This document shows, one piece after another, positions 22,318-32,486 of a stretch of 64,000 bases of DNA (positions within the stretch are counted from its first letter, which is position 1; the number at the start of each line of letters is the position of its first letter). The position numbers and the translations under genes are program-made. Origin of the DNA: Brachionus plicatilis (taxonomy: Eukaryota; Rotifera; Eurotatoria; Ploima; Brachionidae); the NCBI GenBank assembly GCA_010279815.1, contig QEOQ01000544.1:704521-768520 (forward strand), written 5' to 3'. Below the pieces are notes generated by a model. It saw nothing but the letters and a program-made list of their open reading frames with translations, did no database searches and was not told the origin of the DNA.

Positions 22318-23751
22318 CTACAAGACATTCGAAAACACTTTTCTTATTTTGGTAAAATTGGAAAAAAATGACGAAAGAACATTGGTCATTTGAGTTATGC
22401 TTGCAGTAGACCCACATTCTCTAATCGAATGCATTGACAACTGTGGAGCCCCAATGTCCACCGTTGTTAATCCAAGTTTGGCTGCAAGTATTGGTCCGAT
22501 AGTTGAACCACACGGACAATCGTTTTTAACCATAAAATCTTGAACTTTCACATTGGCCATTCTAGCTGATTCCCTTAAAATAGACGCTGATACAGAATTA
22601 GTTGCATATCGCTGGTTGCCATTATATTTTAACACAATTCCTCCATTTATGCTGGGTCTATGATTTTCTTCGTGCAATTCACTGTAATTGGGATGTATCG
22701 CATGAGCTTGATCAGCCGAAATCATGAATGATCTAGCCACAGCTAGCTCGAAACTCTGCGAGTCATTTAAACGTCTCATTACATGTTCAGTAAATGAAGA
22801 CGCAGCGCCTTGAGCTGATTCTGACCCTATCTCCTCATGATCATAAATACAGGCCATACGAACTATACTCTCATTTTCTATATCGGACATATCAACGCTG
22901 TCGATTAAACCCTTGATTGTGCAGTAAGCTCCCACTTGGTTGTCCAGTCGCCCTCCGAAAATGAACTCCTCAAAAGCACCACCTAAAACAGCTGGTTGGG
23001 TATCTGCTAGGACAAGTTCCAAGTCAACTATTTCCTCTTCACTGCAATTTAGCTCATTTTTGATCAGATCGATCAATAATGAGTGATGCTTGCCCACTTG
23101 GCCCATACTTTCCTCATTCGGATTAACTTTGGCATCTTTTTTGTCCCTGAGCAATTGTTCCTGGACAATAGTGGCCAAAATAGGGACTAAATGGTTTTCT
23201 TTATTTGGAGAAAATTTTTCATTAGTTTCCCTGTTTAAATGAATGGCCAGGTTGGGTATCCTCAAAATTGGACGCTTGATATGAACCAATTTTTGGACTA
23301 CTTTATCATTTTGTTTTAGTAGAACCCGACCAGCAACTGTGAGATCCCGATCAAACCAAGTATGCCATATACCACCTCCGTAGCACTCAACCCCAACTTG
23401 AAGATAACCAACTTTTGACTTTTTGGACACTAATTTTACTTTTAAAGCCGGACTGTCAGTATGAGCACCAACGACTGCAAATCCATTTCCGCTTTGATAT
23501 TTTCCACCAACAACAAAAGCCATCAGAGTTGATTCATTTTTGGTAAGAAAGTATTTTCCACCATTACGAACAGACCATTGTTCGGCTATCTTTAACTCTT
23601 GAAAGCCAGCTTGAGACAGCATTTGGCGAGCCGACTCTACAACATGGTATGGCGTCGGGTTGTTATTCAAAAAGTTTAAAAATTTAGAAGCATTTTCCTT
23701 GATAGATGAATCCATTTTTGAAATTGAACGAAAAATAAATGAAAACTTCAT
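22318..23751 (-). CDS. DNPEP: Aspartyl aminopeptidase (M18), intronless, 477 aa
   Basis: DNPEP is a cytosolic dodecameric zinc aminopeptidase of family M18 that removes N-terminal Asp or Glu. All metal and catalytic blocks are present: GAHTDSPALKVK (His/Asp), GGRLDNQVGAYC (bridging Asp), YDHEEIGSESAQGA (catalytic Glu pair), SADQAHAIHPNY (Asp), and CPCGSTIGPILA followed by GAPQLSMHSIRE (last zinc His). The N-terminal KFLNFLNNNPTPYHVVESAR is typical. Length fits the family (about 475). The first ATG (23751) directly follows an acceptor-like TTTCTAG; the family-like start is the internal MDSSIKE at 23715, and either may be used. Confidence 0.93.
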   Translation of the reverse strand: MKFSFIFRSISKMDSSIKENASKFLNFLNNNPTPYHVVESARQMLSQAGFQELKIAEQWSVRNGGKYFLTKNESTLMAFVVGGKYQSGNGFAVVGAHTDSPALKVKLVSKKSKVGYLQVGVECYGGGIWHTWFDRDLTVAGRVLLKQNDKVVQKLVHIKRPILRIPNLAIHLNRETNEKFSPNKENHLVPILATIVQEQLLRDKKDAKVNPNEESMGQVGKHHSLLIDLIKNELNCSEEEIVDLELVLADTQPAVLGGAFEEFIFGGRLDNQVGAYCTIKGLIDSVDMSDIENESIVRMACIYDHEEIGSESAQGAASSFTEHVMRRLNDSQSFELAVARSFMISADQAHAIHPNYSELHEENHRPSINGGIVLKYNGNQRYATNSVSASILRESARMANVKVQDFMVKNDCPCGSTIGPILAAKLGLTTVDIGAPQLSMHSIRECGSTASITQMTNVLSSFFSNFTKIRKVFSNVL

Positions 23752-24089
23752 CTAGAAATTATTCGTTTTTATACTAATATAGATTTTTGTCATAAGATTC
23801 CGAATCCTCTATTCTTAAAACTTATTTATTTTAACCATTTATTTCAAAGCCATTTTTAAAAACAAATCAAACTTTACATTTAAAATGAAAAAAAATTAAG
23901 CGATCCGATGTTAAGTGAGTCTCGACAGAAAATTAAAAAATAAAAAAAGAAGTATTAAATTATTTTTTTAAATTTAAATTCAATCAGTGAAATTAAAATA
24001 CTTTTTATATTCGCACTGTATTTTCCTGATTGTTTATGAACAATCATTTTCATAATTTTCCGCGAATTTACTAATAAAAGTTAAGTTTT

Positions 24090-24326
24090 TATTAAGAAAT
24101 TTTATTTTTCCCAATAAACTCCGAACATCCTCCATTTTTAGCCAACACTATATCAATTGCCTGTTAAACGAAAAATAACACAAATTTAATCTATTAAATT
24201 TTAAGAATTATTTACCTTTCTTAATCGACTTGAATTTGTGTTATTTTTCGTTTAACAGGCAATTGATATAGTGTTGGCTAAAAATGGAGGATGTTCGGAC
24301 TGCTAGTTTATAAAAATTTCTTAATA
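24090..24326. mobile_element. Fold-back element with perfect 66-bp arms carrying an exon-like segment
   Basis: Arms 24121-24186 and 24234-24299 are exact inverted copies, separated by about 47 bp, and weaker matching continues outward to 24090 and 24326. Read outward from the centre, each arm contains TTTCGTTTAACAG, a good splice acceptor, followed by an open frame AIDIVLAKNGGCS. The left copy (minus strand) continues EFIGKNKIS then stop; the right copy continues DC then stop. This looks like the 3' end of a captured gene. Perfect arms mean recent origin or gene conversion. Confidence 0.75.
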
Positions 24327-25434
24327 TTTTTTCAAAAAATACTTTTTTTTTACCATATTTTACCTTTTTTAACCTAAATTTACGTAAAAAATAAATAAAA
24401 AAAAAGTTTATACAAATAAATAAAAACTACTTTTTTAAAAATTTATTAGAAAATAATATATTTTTTTTGGAAAGTAATATTTTTGTTCAATTTTCAATTT
24501 GCTCTTTTTGCTCAAAAATTTTTGCAATTTTTTAAATTGAAATTTGAAAGTTTTAAAAGTTAAAAGACTGTGTAAATTTAAATGCAATGAAATTGTGCAT
24601 TTGAAATTTTTGATCAAATTGAGCAAATTGAAAATTGAACAAAAATATTAAAATTCTTCAATATTAAAATTTTGAAAAATAAAGTCTTTGAAATTTTTTA
24701 CTTGAAGACAATGAAAATTTGTGAAAGAAGATGAAAGCTTGTGAAATAAGAACTTCATCGTTCATGAAAGTTAAGGAAAATACTATCTAAATGGCCAAGA
24801 TTGCATAATTAATAAATCTAATACTATTACTATTACGTTTGAGATAACTTTTGTTCCAAATGTCAAAAACTAACTACCGCGGAAGTATGCACAATTGCAC
24901 CCTTTTTAAAAGTATTAAACATAAAACGCTATTAATTTCTTTTATAAAAATAATATAAGTTAAAATTTTTACTAAAAATTAGTCGATATTACATATTCTA
25001 AAATTTTGTTATAGAAAATTACGTTAAAAAAATGTAGAACTCTTATGGTTTTTTTCTTTCGTTTAAATTTTTAGAATCATAAAAAAACAAAGAAAAGCAA
25101 AATAAAAGTCAAAGTTAAAAGAAGTAAAAAATGCATGTTTCTACAAAGTAATCATTTTCTGTGATTTTCCAAAAAAATTACGTAGTTTTACGTCAGATTT
25201 GGTAAAATTACATTTTTTTACAGATTAAATTTTATGTAAGATTATGTAATCTTACCAAATCATACGTAATATTACGTTAAAAAACGGTATTTGAATTGTA
25301 TTTCTTTTATTATTTTCCACTGTTTATTTCCATCAAAGCAACCTTTGCTTTTTTCCATTCAAAAAACTGACTGTTAAGTCCTTTGCTAAAAAACTTGTTA
25401 AAATATCTTCGTATTTAACTTTTTTGATTTGTTT

Positions 25435-25545
25435 CAGAGTTATATAAAATTCAAAAGTCACAGGTCAAGTCAAAGTCGTGATTTGGACTTGTTGGGACTT
25501 TTAAAAGACTTTTTTTCATGACTTCTGTTCAAGTCTGAGATAAAC
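25435..25545. repeat. AAGTC-rich repeat copy
   Basis: Repeated AAGTC/GACTT units (AAAGTCACAGGTCAAGTC ... GGACTTGTTGGGACTT ... TTCAAGTCTGAG). This matches the left part of the element at 61868-62101 and the outer arms of the fold-back element at 18 kb. Confidence 0.55.
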
Positions 25546-25757
25546 TTTAATTGAATCACCTTAATCTCAAGATGATAATCAACTACTGATAATTTTTCGG
25601 TAGTTGAATTTCATCTGTCAATGGAGCATGATTAAAATTCAACCATAATTTTAAAATCCATAATTAGTCTTTATTATTTTAAATTGTTTGTATAAAAAAA
25701 AATTTTCAAAAATTTTAAAATCTAATTTTTTATTTAATTTTTTAAAAAAGATATTGG

Positions 25758-26924
25758 TTATGTCATTTGTAAACAAATCAAAAATTTTTTAAAACTTTTT
25801 TTGATCTTTTCAACGGTAATAGGATGAAATACTAAGTAAAATATTGGACAACTTAGATGATAAAGTGAAACGAATAATTTAAATAAGTCTATCCAGGCGT
25901 GTTTCCAATAAATATTGTTCAAAGTCGTTTGATAAATTAATAGAAAATTGGATATTGAATATATCAAATAGCTAAAGAAAATGATAGAAAAATGTACTAT
26001 TAATTTTAGCTGAAAATAATATCTCCTATTCATTATTCGCTTGAATGCTTTAACATTTTTGATTTGTAAATTTTCATTTGTACCAGATATTTTTTCCAAA
26101 CTAATAGTCCGAATACTTGAAGCGTTTTCTTGGTTTTTATCTGTCAAATTTATTTTTTTATTTAAAATGTTGGATTTAATATCGGATAAATTGGACACTC
26201 TGCTGCGAGATTTTTTTATCTTAGAAAAAATTGTCAAATAGAAAAAAGCAATAGAAAAAGTAGGAAAAACAAGACCAAAAAATACAAAAAACCAGAAACT
26301 TTGCAGTCTATTCGAGTAATTTTCGATGCACGTATCCAATCCATAATGATAAAATACAGGTATATTTGATACAAATTTTGGTACCAAAACGAATGCTATT
26401 GAAACTATCCATATCAAAACAATGGACAAAATTATTTTCCATATCTTCAAAATTTGATTTAATTTTTTTTGTTTTACGCAAATAAAACGATAGACTGCCA
26501 TTCCCAGTACTGAATAAGAATATACATAAATTGAAAATTGAAACAACAAGCCTTGGTACTGGCAATAAAAACTCGAACTATGAAAACACAAAAGTCTCGA
26601 GTCAGATACTTTAAGACTATTGAATACGGAAATAAATCCGATAATAGATAAATTAAAAAGATAAATTGAGTGTCTTGAATGAAATTTTTTATTAAAAATA
26701 ATAATCAAAAAGACTAAAATATGAAAAATAATTGCCGCTATTTCGACTATTATAAGGAATAAATTAAATGGCGAAATAAACGATATGGACGAACAATCTA
26801 TAAAATATATTCCATAATACGATAAATTTTCAATTGAATAATTTAAAATTTCATTTCTGTCGACAAAAAACATGATTCTAAGTCTTGATTTTAAATTTTT
26901 TTTCAGGTTTTTTGAGCCTTTCAA
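25758..26924 (-). CDS. Rhodopsin-like seven-helix receptor, intronless, 388 aa
   Basis: Seven hydrophobic segments are visible: about 54-78, 86-104, 122-150, 163-187, 208-232, 311-337 and 346-370. A Cys at the start of TM3 (FYCQYQ) and one in extracellular loop 2 (DTCIEN) can form the conserved disulfide. The DRY box is replaced by YRFICV, and TM7 has CPIFYLVFHP in place of NPxxY. TM4 keeps its Trp (LIWIVS) and TM6 lacks the usual FxxCWxP. Intracellular loop 3 is long (about 75 residues) and polar, which suits G-protein or kinase regulation. A better start may be the internal Met at residue 18. It looks like a lineage-specific peptide or chemosensory receptor; no ligand can be inferred. Confidence 0.7.
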   Translation of the reverse strand: MKGSKNLKKNLKSRLRIMFFVDRNEILNYSIENLSYYGIYFIDCSSISFISPFNLFLIIVEIAAIIFHILVFLIIIFNKKFHSRHSIYLFNLSIIGFISVFNSLKVSDSRLLCFHSSSFYCQYQGLLFQFSIYVYSYSVLGMAVYRFICVKQKKLNQILKIWKIILSIVLIWIVSIAFVLVPKFVSNIPVFYHYGLDTCIENYSNRLQSFWFFVFFGLVFPTFSIAFFYLTIFSKIKKSRSRVSNLSDIKSNILNKKINLTDKNQENASSIRTISLEKISGTNENLQIKNVKAFKRIMNRRYYFQLKLIVHFSIIFFSYLIYSISNFLLIYQTTLNNIYWKHAWIDLFKLFVSLYHLSCPIFYLVFHPITVEKIKKSFKKFLICLQMT

Positions 26925-28536
26925 AAATTAGTTTGAAATATAATTTTTAATTAATTTTAAAGAACAATAGGGTAATAAATCAATAAATATAAAAATTTTT
27001 AAAAAAGCTTTATTTTTGGTTAAAAAGTAATAAAGATAAAAGTAAAATAAAATTTACTGGAAGTGATTCCACGCAAACCGTTAGATTTTTTGGAAAGCCA
27101 TAAAATTTTTTTATAAAAAGTTCCTATATATAACTCTTGTACATATAATAATAAATTAAGAAGATTATATATAATTATTACTAAAAAAGAATTTAATGTT
27201 TAAGTTGATTGAAACCAAAAGACCTAAAATAAATGTCGTATCTAATGAGTGAAACATTATTCTAACAATATATAGAAATTAAATATTTTTTTATTTTCTC
27301 AAAGATTAAAATATTCTTAATGATCGTGATAATATTGAATAATTAATATTTTTTTAGTTTTAGAAGTCCTAAGTTTTTTATTTATAATATTTTACGAATA
27401 CAGTTAATTTGAAATTAATAGATAAAATGAATTCATTAATAATAAATTTCAAAAAATTTCATAAAAAATAATGTTTAATTGAAAAAATGAAAATATTCCT
27501 TTTTTTATTTGAAATGATTTGGTTAGAAAAAATTTAATTTGTAATAATTTTTTCAATTTTCTAAAATAAATTTTCGAAAAAAATTGTGCAAAGAAAATTG
27601 AAAAGTTTTCAATCTTTTTCAGTCATTTTACTAGGTTGGTGAACTTTATAGTTGTTTCAATTATCCGAGAAAATATTAATTATTAATATTTTTTGCTTAA
27701 ATGATCTAGTCAAATTTAAAATTGATTATTTCAAATAATTTAAAACTAGATTTTAAATTTAAGTCTTTTTAAAAAATAGATAAAAAATGAGATAAAATGC
27801 TAGTTGATGCACGCTAGCGATTATTATGAAAAAAATGATCAAAAAACCAAATAAGTAATTTGTTATAATTGCTCTATATTTAAAATTTAAATTTTTGAAT
27901 AAAAAATGTATTATTCCTTAATTTTTTAATTTTTTTCTTTTTCTTTCTTTAAAACAGATGGTGAGTTACGTGATACGTCACGTAATAAGTCAGCTTCAGT
28001 TTTAAAATATTTGCTCTTCGACAAAACATCAACATTAAATTAAATCATATGCTATCTAATTTTTTATTTTATTATAAAGATCAAAACAAGATTCAATCGA
28101 ATAAATTTTTAGATCAAACTAGATTTTTTTTTAAATCTAAAAAAATAAAATGCTTAATCTTTAATGAAATTCTCATTTGATTTATTTTTAATTTATCATT
28201 TAATATACAAAAATATCTTTTAATTAAATAAATTAATAAAATATCAGCGATTTTTTCGCTTTTAAATTCCAAAAGAAAAAAAATAGCTAAACAAAAGTCA
28301 AATAGCACACTTCGATGAATCAAAAATCAAAAAAAAATTATTTTTAAATAGAATTTTTTTTTCTTCAAACACGTCTGTCCAGTCAACTCTAACTAAATAG
28401 CTTTCTTAAATAAAGACTAATTTTACTACTCTTTGGCATTTCTATATATTCAATACTAACGAAAAAAAATTTTTTAAATTAATTTCTAAATGTTAATTTA
28501 CCTTAGAATGAAATTTTAATAATTTAAATAAAAAAC
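26925..28536. other. Intergenic, no gene seen
   Basis: 1.6 kb between the divergent GPCR and DHX33 starts. It is A/T-rich and contains a perfect 8-bp stem with a 4-base loop (TTACGTGA-tacg-TCACGTAA) near 27966. Nothing else is supportable. Confidence 0.5.
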
Positions 28537-30630
28537 ATGAACCTGGAAAAATTCCGCCAAAGTCTTCCGATTTACTCAATCCGTCACAGGCTAATTGCCG
28601 AGATAAACAAAAACCCCACTTTGATATTACTCGGCGAGACAGGCTCTGGCAAAACCACCCAAATACCGCAATATATCTACGGATCCCATAGCCACATGAA
28701 AGGCATGATCGCTTGCACTCAGCCTCGCCGAGTCGCCGCAATAACAGTCGCTCAACGAGTGTCCCAAGAGATGAATTCAGAACTAGGAAAAACCACTGGC
28801 TATTGCGTCAGATTTGAAGATTGTACCTCGCCTGAAACAAAAATCAAATACATGACTGACGGCATGCTGCTCAGAGAGGCCATTAGTGACCCTCTGTTGC
28901 TCAGGTACTCAGTAATCATTCTTGATGAAGTACACGAACGTACCGTTCACACGGACGTTCTTCTAGGCATTGTCAAATCAGCTCAGCAAAAAAGATCTAC
29001 CAACAAAAAATTCCACAAGCCTCTCAAAGTTATTCTCATGTCTGCCACCATGGATGTAGATGAGTTTTCCGCCTATTTCAACAAAGCTCCTGTAGTATAC
29101 CTCGAAGGCAGACAATTTGAGGTCGATGTCTTTCACAGTGTCCAAGAACAAACCGACTACATATTTTCCTCAATAGCCACTATTTTTCAAATTCACAAAA
29201 CAGCGCCAGTCAATGAAGACATTCTGGTTTTCATGACTGGTCAAGAAGAAATCGAATCAACAGTGAAAACAATAAGTGAATTGAATAAGTCCAATGGTAA
29301 ACTATCACCAATGCTTGTCTTGCCTTTATATGCAGCATTGCCTTCCGCCAAACAGCTCAAGGTGTTCGAAAAAGCGCCGTCAGGCTGCCGAAAGGTCATT
29401 ATATCCACAAATATAGCTGAAACTTCTATAACTATCAAAGGAATAAAGTATGTAATTGACAGTGGCATGATAAAAGGAAAGCTGTACACACCGCAAAATA
29501 ATCTGGAACTGCTTAAGGTGCATAAGATATCAAAGTCGCAGGCTTGGCAAAGGACCGGCAGAGCTGGTCGAGAGTCGTCCGGAATATGCTACCGCTTGTT
29601 TACTGAGTCAGAGTTTGAATCCATGACCCTGAACACTGTGCCTGAGATTTTGAGGTCCAATCTTTTGTCTGTCGCTCTGCAACTAACAGCGCTAGGAATC
29701 GATGACTTGATAAATTTTGATTTCATTAGCAAGCCATCTGTGGAAGCTTTGACAACAGCTCTCAATGATCTGGAACTTTTGGGTGCTGTGAAAAAGTTTT
29801 TTAAAGATAACAATGGGACAGAAAACCCAGAGCCAGTTAGCAAAAAAAGGATAATCTCGTTTAGGTACGAGTTAACCGAGATGGGCCGCAAAATGGCCCA
29901 TTTTCCTCTAGATCCAAAGTTTTCTCGCTGCATTCTGAGCGCTGACAAACTTGGATGTGTTGAAGAAGTGCTGAAAATTGTGAGCGTTCTTTCAGTAGAT
30001 AGTGTGTTTCATGCTCAGACGAACACATCGAACAAAAGAGATCAGGCCGAGGCGGCAAGACAAAAATTCTCATCGGCTGATGGTGACCACATTACTCTGC
30101 TAAATGTCTACAAGGCTTTTATGGCAAATAAATCAAGTTCTAAAGAATGGTGCCAGGAAAATTTTTTAGACTTGAAAAATTTAAAATTGGCCGTGGACAT
30201 TAATAAGCAGCTAAAGGATATATGCACAAAAAATTCAATCAAACTGACCTCGAGCTCAAATGACTCGGTTAAAATCCGAATGGCGCTTATAAGCGGATTT
30301 TTTATGAACGCTGCCGAATATCAAAAAGAAAATGAGTACAAAACAGTATTTTTTCTTTTGATTAATTTTTTTTTAAATTATTAGCTAAAAATTTTTGCCT
30401 AGATGACAAGTCGTCAAACGGTGCTAATACATCCATCTTCGGTGCTGTTTAACTCAAAGCCTGCATGTGTTTTGTTTAATGAAATAGTTAAAACAAATAA
30501 GACTTACATGAGAGATGTGAGTGTGATTAGTTCAAATTGGCTCATGGAAACAAATCCTACCTATTTTAAATCAAAAATTAAAAATTTAAATGATTATTCA
30601 CTCTCGAATCTTAATAGCAATATACGCTAA
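28537..30630 (+). CDS. DHX33: DEAH-box RNA helicase DHX33, 2 exons, 678 aa
   Basis: DHX33 is a nucleolar DEAH helicase linked to rRNA transcription and translation initiation. Exons 28537-30345 and 30403-30630. Motifs in order: GETGSGKTTQIPQ (I), TQPRRVAA (Ia), TDGMLLRE (Ib), DEVHER (II, DEVH rather than DEAH), SATMD (III), ILVFMTGQEEIE (IV), STNIAETSITIKGI (V) and QRTGRAGRESSG (VI). The helicase-associated and OB-fold regions follow, with VSVLSVDSVFHAQ, FSSADGDHITLLNVY, EWCQENFLDLKNL and, in exon 2, IHPSSVLF and YMRDVSVISSNWL, all typical of DHX33. The length is close to the family's 700. Its coding sequence is much less A/T-rich than neighbouring genes, consistent with strong conservation. 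An AATAAA-rich stretch follows the stop. Confidence 0.93.
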
Positions 30631-31022
30631 TAAATAAATAAATTTCACACTTTTTTTAAATTTAATTCAAGTCAAAAATGGTCTATCAGTTAATTTACAT
30701 TATTAAATAATGACCTAATGTCAATGCACCCATTAAAAATCAGTATTGGCAAATTTTAAAAAAGAGACCATCCCTTTTAATGCAAAAACAACAAAATGTT
30801 GGCTTCCTTTTAGAATTCAATTTTTTTATTGAACCTCACCAATTCTTTAACTTTTAGATACTTTGTGTCATATAATCCCAGGTATTTGCTTCCCTAGTAT
30901 TTTATCAAGAAGTCTTCGCTAAGTTGAGTTTTTTTTCCAATTATATTATATTTTTAAATTTAAATTTTTCAAATTAGTTCATTAATGTAACCGTTTTCCA
31001 TATAAATTTTTGGTATATATGG

Positions 31023-31364
31023 ACACCATCTCGCTCATGTTAAAGGATCCTTAACTTACTCTGAATACTCTAAAGATGTGTTTTAAACCTAGAGACCGCA
31101 TTAAATCAAGTTTTTTAAGGTTAAAGAGTCATTAATGCTTGAGATTTTTCGAAAAATAAAAAATTTTTTTTTTAATTTTAAATTTAATCCAGCGCAGTAA
31201 ATTGTATTCAAAGAAAAATTGGAAAAATTTAATTTTTGGAAAATCTCAAGCTTTAATGCTCTATTAAACTTAAACAGTTGATTTTAACGTGGACTCAAAG
31301 ATTAAAAAAATTTTTAAAGTATGAGGTATAAGTCAAGAATGTCCTAACATGGGCGAGATGGTGT
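31023..31364. mobile_element. MITE-like fold-back element
   Basis: Ends ACACCATCTCGCTCATGTTA and the complement (TAACATGGGCGAGATGGTGT). Inner parts also pair imperfectly (CATTAATGCTTGAGATTTT with AAAATCTCAAGCTTTAATG), so nearly the whole 342 bp can fold back. No ORF; no clear target duplication. Confidence 0.65.
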
Positions 31365-31683
31365 TTGTTGCATTCACCAAAGCTGTGTTTCTTTCTCTGA
31401 GGCTGCAAAATCGAACATGATTTATTAATTATTCTACTATTTTTTTTCTGTTCTTTAATGTTCCATAAAGTTTACATTAAGTTACATATTTTTGGCGTTG
31501 TGAGTCGACTCTGGTCGACTTTATCGACTTACATAAAATAGAAGTCGATTAAGACTAAATTGAGAAAAAAAAATTGATGATGGATTAATTCATAGAAAAT
31601 TAATAAAGTTAGACAAAACTTATAGAAATATATTTTAATAGAAAAATACTCAACAAACTATTATATTTAGCAATTGTGTATCA

Positions 31684-31990
31684 GGTTTATAGAAATAATA
31701 TTTATAAAAAACAAAATTTGATTAACTGCTGAATTTATTTTTTTTCGATTACAAATTTCATTTTCATTTTTGGAAAATTTTAAATATTNNNNNNNNNNNN
31801 NNNNNNNNNNNNNNNNNNNNNNNNNNNNNNNNNNNNNNNNNNNNNNNNNNNNNNNNNNNNNNNNNNNNNNNNNNNNNNNNNNNNNGGCTTATACAAATAA
31901 TATTTATAAAAAACAAAATTTGATTAACTGCTGAATTTATTTTTTTTCGATTACAAGTTTCATTTTCATTTTTGGAAAATTTTAAATATT
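31684..31990. repeat. Two 105-bp direct copies flanking an assembly gap
   Basis: 31684-31788 and 31886-31990 are the same length and differ at only three positions that I could find. They flank 97 N (31789-31885). This is either a tandem duplication or, more likely, an assembly join of overlapping or allelic ends. Confidence 0.8.
31789..31885. other. Assembly gap (97 N)
   Basis: A run of 97 unknown bases between two near-identical flanks. Confidence 1.
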
Positions 31991-32486
31991 TTTTTAATTT
32001 ATTAATTGTAAAAAATGAATTGATCGTTCTCCAAATAATGTTCAGTGACCAAATTAACATTGAAGTTTCCAGAATCGAATTCAGATTTATAAGATACGTT
32101 AAAAGAACTTAATGAAGAAATTATTATTAAAAGAATGAAGCAAGTATGGTTCAGGTGAGGTGGTTCAATTGGAGTTTGGTGTTTTATGGTCCTATATAAG
32201 TTTTTCCTTTACTTGATGGATGTTGAATTTTTTTTTAAATAACAAATATTTTTTTTAAATTACTTATGAAAAATTCGATAATGTATTTTTATCATTTTGG
32301 TAGAATAGATTGTGTTGAAAGGAATGGGCAAGTTTTTTACTCAAATATTTTTTATTTAAAATTTTTTGAATCTCATACTATCTTTTAAAATTACTGATTA
32401 AATAAAGTTAAAAAAATAGTAAAACGACTATTAATAATCTATCAAAATAAAATTTAAAAAGATAATACGGTGTTTTTTTTTTTTAG

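Larger units (their letters stand above)
23752..25757. other. Intergenic with a perfect inverted repeat
   Basis: Contains the fold-back element at 24090-24326, a TTTACG/ACGTAA-rich stretch with inverted symmetry at 25155-25285, and an AAGTC-rich repeat at 25440-25545 related to the ones at 18 kb and 61.9 kb. No gene seen. Confidence 0.5.

Noticed and set aside
28493..28741. 82-codon minus-strand frame with several Cys
   Set aside because: Antisense to the start of DHX33, whose protein similarity is decisive.
31764..32060. Open frame reading through the N gap
   Set aside because: A third of it is unknown sequence.
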